A stretch of DNA of 7,741 nucleotides. Origin: OMOG01 sp041485845 (lineage in GTDB: Bacteria > Acidobacteriota > Terriglobia > Bryobacterales > Bryobacteraceae). The DNA lies in contig JBGPKH010000442.1 in the NCBI GenBank assembly GCA_041485845.1, forward strand, positions 1-7,741. The letters are read 5' to 3'. Shown piece by piece: positions 5,041 to 7,741 of the stretch; positions within the stretch are counted from its first letter, which is position 1, and every line of letters begins with the position of its first letter. The notes beneath the pieces were generated by a model. The model saw only the letters and a program-made list of their open reading frames with translations. It was not told the origin of the DNA and searched no databases. The position numbers and the translations under genes are program-made.

Positions 5041-7013
5041 TGGCGACACCCGCCGAAATCAAGGCAGCGCTTCCCGAGAATGCCTATACGCCGCTTCCGC
5101 CCGGAACGGTCTACGAGCCCATGGCGCCGGCATCCGCCGCTCTGCCCGAGCTCACTCCGCGGTCGGTGGGATGGGGCCTTTTCCTGTGCATCGTCTTCAC
5201 CATCGCTTCCGCCTATTCCGGCCTGAAGGTGGGCCAGGTGCTCGAGGCGGCGATCCCCATCTCCATCCTGGCGATCGGACTGGCGCGCCTCTACCCGCGG
5301 CGGTCGAGTCTGTTGGAGAACGTCATCATCACGGGTATCGGCGGCCTCGCCGGCTCCATTGTCGCGGGTGCGATTTTCACGATCCCGGCGCTCTACATTC
5401 TCAAGCTGGATCCGCACCCCGTGCAGACCATTCTGATTTGCCTGGCCGGCGGATCGCTCGGCGTGCTCTTCCTGATTCCGCTCCGCCGCTATTTCGTCCG
5501 CGACATGCACGGGCAGCTCCCTTACCCCGAAGCCACCGCGATCACCGAAGTCCTGGTCACCGGCGAGAAAGGCGGATCCCAGGCCAGGCTGCTGCTCGAA
5601 GCCACCGCCATCGCGGGCGTCTACGATTTCTTCGTCACCACCTTTCACGTGTGGAAGGAATACCTGGACTTCCAGTTCACTCCGATCATGAAAGGGTTGG
5701 CGGAGCGCGCCCGCGTAGTCCTGCAGTTCGACGCCATCAGTTTCATCCTGGGGCTCGGCTACGTCATGGGACTACGCAGCTCGCTGATTCTGTGCGCCGG
5801 CGGTGTGCTCTCGAACCTGGTGCTGGTCCCGCTGATCTGGATGGTGGGCAGCCACCTCACAGACAGCGCGGTGTATCCTGCGCAGATCCCCATCGCGAAA
5901 ATGACGGCCGTCCAGATTTTCCGCGGGTACGTGCGCTTCGTGGGCGTGGGGGCGATTGCGACGGCGGGGATTTTCGGGATTCTGAAGTCCATGCGTATCG
6001 TCGCCGGGTCGTTCGGAGTGGCACTCCGCGCTTTCCGGCGCGGTGAGGCGGCGGGGGAGCGGACCGATCGCGACATTTCGGTGATGAGCATCCTGCTGGG
6101 TGTCGTGGTGAGCGCCATCGGCGCCGGCGCTTTGCTCGGACATCTTTCAAGCGCACCGATGGCGATCCTCGCCGGCCTGGCGCTGGCGCTGGTCTTTTCG
6201 TTCTTCTTCACTTCGGTTGCGGCCAACGCGATTGCCACCACGGCGCGCAATCCGGTGTCCGGGATGACCATGCTGACCATCATCATTTCCTGCGTGGTCC
6301 TGCTGCGGTTCGGACTCTCCGGCACTGCGGGCATGTTCTTTGTCATGACGATCGCGGGCATCGTGTGCACCGCGCTCTCGGTCTCCGGGCAGAGCATCAC
6401 GGACTTCAAGACGGGATACTGGCTGGGCTCCACTCCATCCGCGCAAGAGAAAGTCAAGTTCCTGGGCGTCGTCGCAGCGTCTATCGCGGTAGGGCTCACC
6501 ATCGTCATGCTGGCGCGCGCATTTCAATTCGGCGAGTCCGCCCCCGGCGATCCTCGCGTGGTGCTGCCTTCGCCCCAGGCCTCCATCATGAAGGCCCTGG
6601 TGGAGGGATTCATGAGCCGCCAGCCGGTCACCTGGGCGCTCTTTGGAACGGGCGCGGCGGTCGCGGTGATGATGGAGATGCTGCAAGTCCCGGCGCTGAT
6701 CTTCGCGCTGGGGATGTACCTTCCGCTGGAACTGAACACGCCGGCCCTGGTGGGCGGTTTCCTGGCGCACTTCCTGGACCAACGCGGCGCCTCGGTGCGC
6801 GAACGCGGCGTGATCGTCGCCTCGGGACTTATGGCGGGCGGCGCTCTCGGCGGTGTGTTCGGCGCAGCCTGCCGCCTGATTCCGGGTTTTACCGAGGATT
6901 GGATCCAGACGTCCTTTTACGGCAACGAAATGGTTTCGCAATCGGTCTCGACACTGCTGTTTGTGGGACTCTGCGTCTACGTCTGGCGGCGGTCTCAATC
7001 GCGGGAGTCCTGA
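5040..7013 (+). CDS. OPT-family oligopeptide/metal-chelate transporter
   Basis: A 657-residue polytopic membrane protein of the prokaryotic OPT family (PF03169). A soluble N-terminus of about 40 residues is followed by many hydrophobic helices, in the range of 14-16. Recognisable blocks: ELTPRSVGWGLFLCIVFTIA then SAYSGLKVGQVLEA (about 37-70); GGSLGVLFLIPLRRYFV then LPYPEATAITEVL (about 137-172); NPVSGMT (404-410); SITDFKTGYWLGSTPSAQE (452-470), equivalent to the family's DLKTGYLLGATP; and ALGMYLPLELNTPALVGG (556-573). Members carry small peptides or peptide-like metal chelates across the cytoplasmic membrane, driven by proton symport; the substrate here is unknown. The frame stays open far upstream, but ATG 5040 gives the normal family N-terminus and fits the -10 spacing. 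There are no internal stops or shifts and the length is normal. No obvious partner genes adjoin it, so it is probably monocistronic. Confidence 0.92.
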   Translation: MATPAEIKAALPENAYTPLPPGTVYEPMAPASAALPELTPRSVGWGLFLCIVFTIASAYSGLKVGQVLEAAIPISILAIGLARLYPRRSSLLENVIITGIGGLAGSIVAGAIFTIPALYILKLDPHPVQTILICLAGGSLGVLFLIPLRRYFVRDMHGQLPYPEATAITEVLVTGEKGGSQARLLLEATAIAGVYDFFVTTFHVWKEYLDFQFTPIMKGLAERARVVLQFDAISFILGLGYVMGLRSSLILCAGGVLSNLVLVPLIWMVGSHLTDSAVYPAQIPIAKMTAVQIFRGYVRFVGVGAIATAGIFGILKSMRIVAGSFGVALRAFRRGEAAGERTDRDISVMSILLGVVVSAIGAGALLGHLSSAPMAILAGLALALVFSFFFTSVAANAIATTARNPVSGMTMLTIIISCVVLLRFGLSGTAGMFFVMTIAGIVCTALSVSGQSITDFKTGYWLGSTPSAQEKVKFLGVVAASIAVGLTIVMLARAFQFGESAPGDPRVVLPSPQASIMKALVEGFMSRQPVTWALFGTGAAVAVMMEMLQVPALIFALGMYLPLELNTPALVGGFLAHFLDQRGASVRERGVIVASGLMAGGALGGVFGAACRLIPGFTEDWIQTSFYGNEMVSQSVSTLLFVGLCVYVWRRSQSRES

Positions 7014-7213
7014 AATTTTGTAGACACACAGCGTGGGACCAACATAAGATTATCAGACCTTTCTGTCGTATTATAGCCACGCGGACCGAAAAAGATGGCC
7101 TGGCACGAAGATGGAAACCGTAGTGGGAGCGGCGGCCGACGGGATCGTGGAGGAAGTGGCCGTCGCGCTGGGCGCTTCTGTCAAGCCTGGTGGGGAGCGG
7201 GGGCCGGAGTGTT
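7014..7213. promoter_or_regulatory. Spacer after the OPT gene, with weak promoter-like boxes
   Basis: An AT-richer 70-bp patch directly follows the OPT stop. TAGACA (7021-7026) and TAAGAT (7045-7050) are spaced 18 bp apart, and a TATTAT lies at 7069-7074; either could be a + strand promoter relic for the decayed receptor downstream. GCGTGG (7031-7036) and CCACGC (7077-7082) are inverted but 40 bp apart. No clear terminator follows OPT. The rest has no recognised coding. Confidence 0.25.
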
Positions 7214-7489
7214 ACCTCCACGCCCTACCTCGACAGGAATGCCTTCGCAGACCCGGCGGCATACACGGCCGGCAATATCGCACGCTCCGCCCCGTATGGC
7301 TGTTTGCTCCCCACAATGCGGCCGTGGATCTCATGATCCCAGTATTCGCAGAGAATCCCATATTCGTGAGCGCGTGAAGCCGGCATTTCAGACGGATGGG
7401 TTCAATGTCGCACCGGCCGCGTCTTCATGCCCTTTGGCAATTGGCAACGTTATTTCGTGACAAGCTCCCAGGGCCGCAGATGCCCTTGA
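7214..7489 (+). pseudogene. Decayed 3' end of an Oar-like TonB-dependent receptor
   Basis: Conserved-looking receptor tail pieces appear in three successive frames. TSTPYLDRNAFADPAAYTAG then NIARSAPYG is in one frame (7214-7300). LFAPHNAAVDL follows after a one-base deletion (7300-7332). SIRRESHIRERVKPAFQTDG then FNV follows after an 8-base insertion (from 7341). Together these read like the last strand region of the large outer-membrane receptors with an N-terminal carboxypeptidase-regulatory-like domain that abound in Acidobacteriota (NPxAFxxP..., then DxSxxRxFxIREx...FQxxxFN). The remaining end to about 7489 is scrambled and no proper C-terminal aromatic residue is found. The body of the gene, normally around 3 kb, is absent. 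It is non-functional. Family identification is from the pattern of conserved residues only. Confidence 0.5.
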
Positions 7490-7630
7490 AATCCCCATCC
7501 ACCCAGAAGGAGTGGGGGGGGAAGTTGGGCCAGCCGAGGGCTAGCCGAACGTGTTGCAGGCACTCTCCGGCGCCGTTTTCGGTTTCCGGGCTGGCTGACC
7601 CTTAGCGACTGTAAGAAAATAACTGTAGCA
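7490..7630. other. Spacer holding the probable right end of an ISAzo13-type element
   Basis: No gene seen. There is a run of eight G at 7514-7521, and two near-copies GGCCAGCC/GGCTAGCC around 7528-7543. The segment from GGCTGACCC (7593-7601) to 7630 lies just outside the transposase stop and is where the insertion sequence terminus should be. The left end is outside the window, so the terminal inverted repeat cannot be confirmed. Confidence 0.3.
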
Positions 7631-7741
7631 TTATGAACGAGGCAAGATGGCGTAGTTCCATTCGCCGTGGAAAGTGGCGGGGCGCAGTTGGATGGCGGCA
7701 AACTCCTGCTTACCGACCTTGATCCCTTTCGGGTACTTGCC
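7631..7741 (-). mobile_element. C-terminal end of an ISAzo13-family transposase (partial)
   Basis: The - strand frame enters from the right edge and ends at TAA 7633-7631, giving 36 residues: GKYPKGIKVGKQEFAAIQLR then PATFHGEWNYAILPRS. The YPxGIKV block and the terminal HGEWNYxIxP block match my recollection of the C-terminus of ISAzo13-type DDE transposases (PF07592). The rest of the element lies to the right of the window. The frame appears intact here, but whether the whole transposase is intact cannot be judged. Its end lies about 140 bp from the decayed receptor fragment, so insertion or IS-mediated deletion may have removed the remainder of that region. Confidence 0.65.

Noticed and set aside
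5171..6046. 291-codon + strand frame inside the OPT gene, and several long - strand frames opposite it
   Set aside because: Arg/Pro/His-rich alternate-frame translation typical of GC-rich DNA. The OPT frame explains the region fully.
7490..7530. CCCC..CCAC / GTGG..GGGG hairpin as a terminator
   Set aside because: The pairing is imperfect and depends on a G homopolymer, and there is no T-run after it on either strand in a position serving a gene.
1..7741. CRISPR array near the cas genes
   Set aside because: No set of three or more regularly spaced near-identical repeats is visible. The 20-bp pair at 1782 and 1911 is imperfect and 129 bp apart.
1..7741. tRNA or rRNA genes
   Set aside because: No cloverleaf with a GTTCRANNC-type T-arm and acceptor stem, and no rRNA-like conserved block, was recognised on either strand.

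Overview
The window is about 7.7 kb of GC-rich bacterial DNA, most likely from an Acidobacteriota genome of the Solibacter/Bryobacter kind. This rests on a winged-helix N-terminal module typical of that phylum's large TPR/TolB-type signalling proteins, an Oar-like TonB-receptor tail, and a large prokaryotic OPT transporter. The assignment is inference from family content, not a taxonomic test.

Left end (1-1300, + strand): the last 71 codons of a Cas3-type protein overlap by GTGA a 338-residue protein that fits what I recall as the type I-G 'Cas3-extension' family. A strong ribosome binding site and ATG follow at 1255-1272, but the gene they should start is lost after a few codons. The sequence then becomes an antisense fragment of an unrelated winged-helix gene, so the cas operon appears broken here. 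No CRISPR array is visible.

Middle (1222-5009, all - strand): a run of small accessory genes, several damaged. In order along the + coordinate they are: the truncated winged-helix protein with an operator-like inverted repeat; about 450 bp of non-coding DNA with short repeats; a HepT/MntA toxin-antitoxin pair in which the antitoxin is frameshifted by a 4-bp CTAG tandem duplication while HepT is intact; a PIN-domain protein cut short after its last active-site Asp pair; a TIR-like protein with a C-terminal membrane tail, placed 5 bp before the PIN gene; and a three-gene cluster of unknown function whose middle member looks frameshifted.

Right end (5040-7741): an apparently intact 657-residue OPT-family transporter on the + strand, divergent from the small-gene cluster across only 30 bp. 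Both divergent genes have a -10-like hexamer placed so that transcription would start at or next to a start codon. Downstream are a decayed 3' end of an Oar-like TonB receptor and the last 36 codons of an ISAzo13-type transposase entering from the right on the - strand.

Overall the OPT transporter is the only clearly intact housekeeping-type gene. The rest reads as a defence/toxin-antitoxin island undergoing decay. The most unusual parts are the tail-anchored TIR-like/PIN pair, the Cas3-extension gene at a broken cas operon, and the CTAG scar that inactivates mntA and fuses it in frame to hepT.
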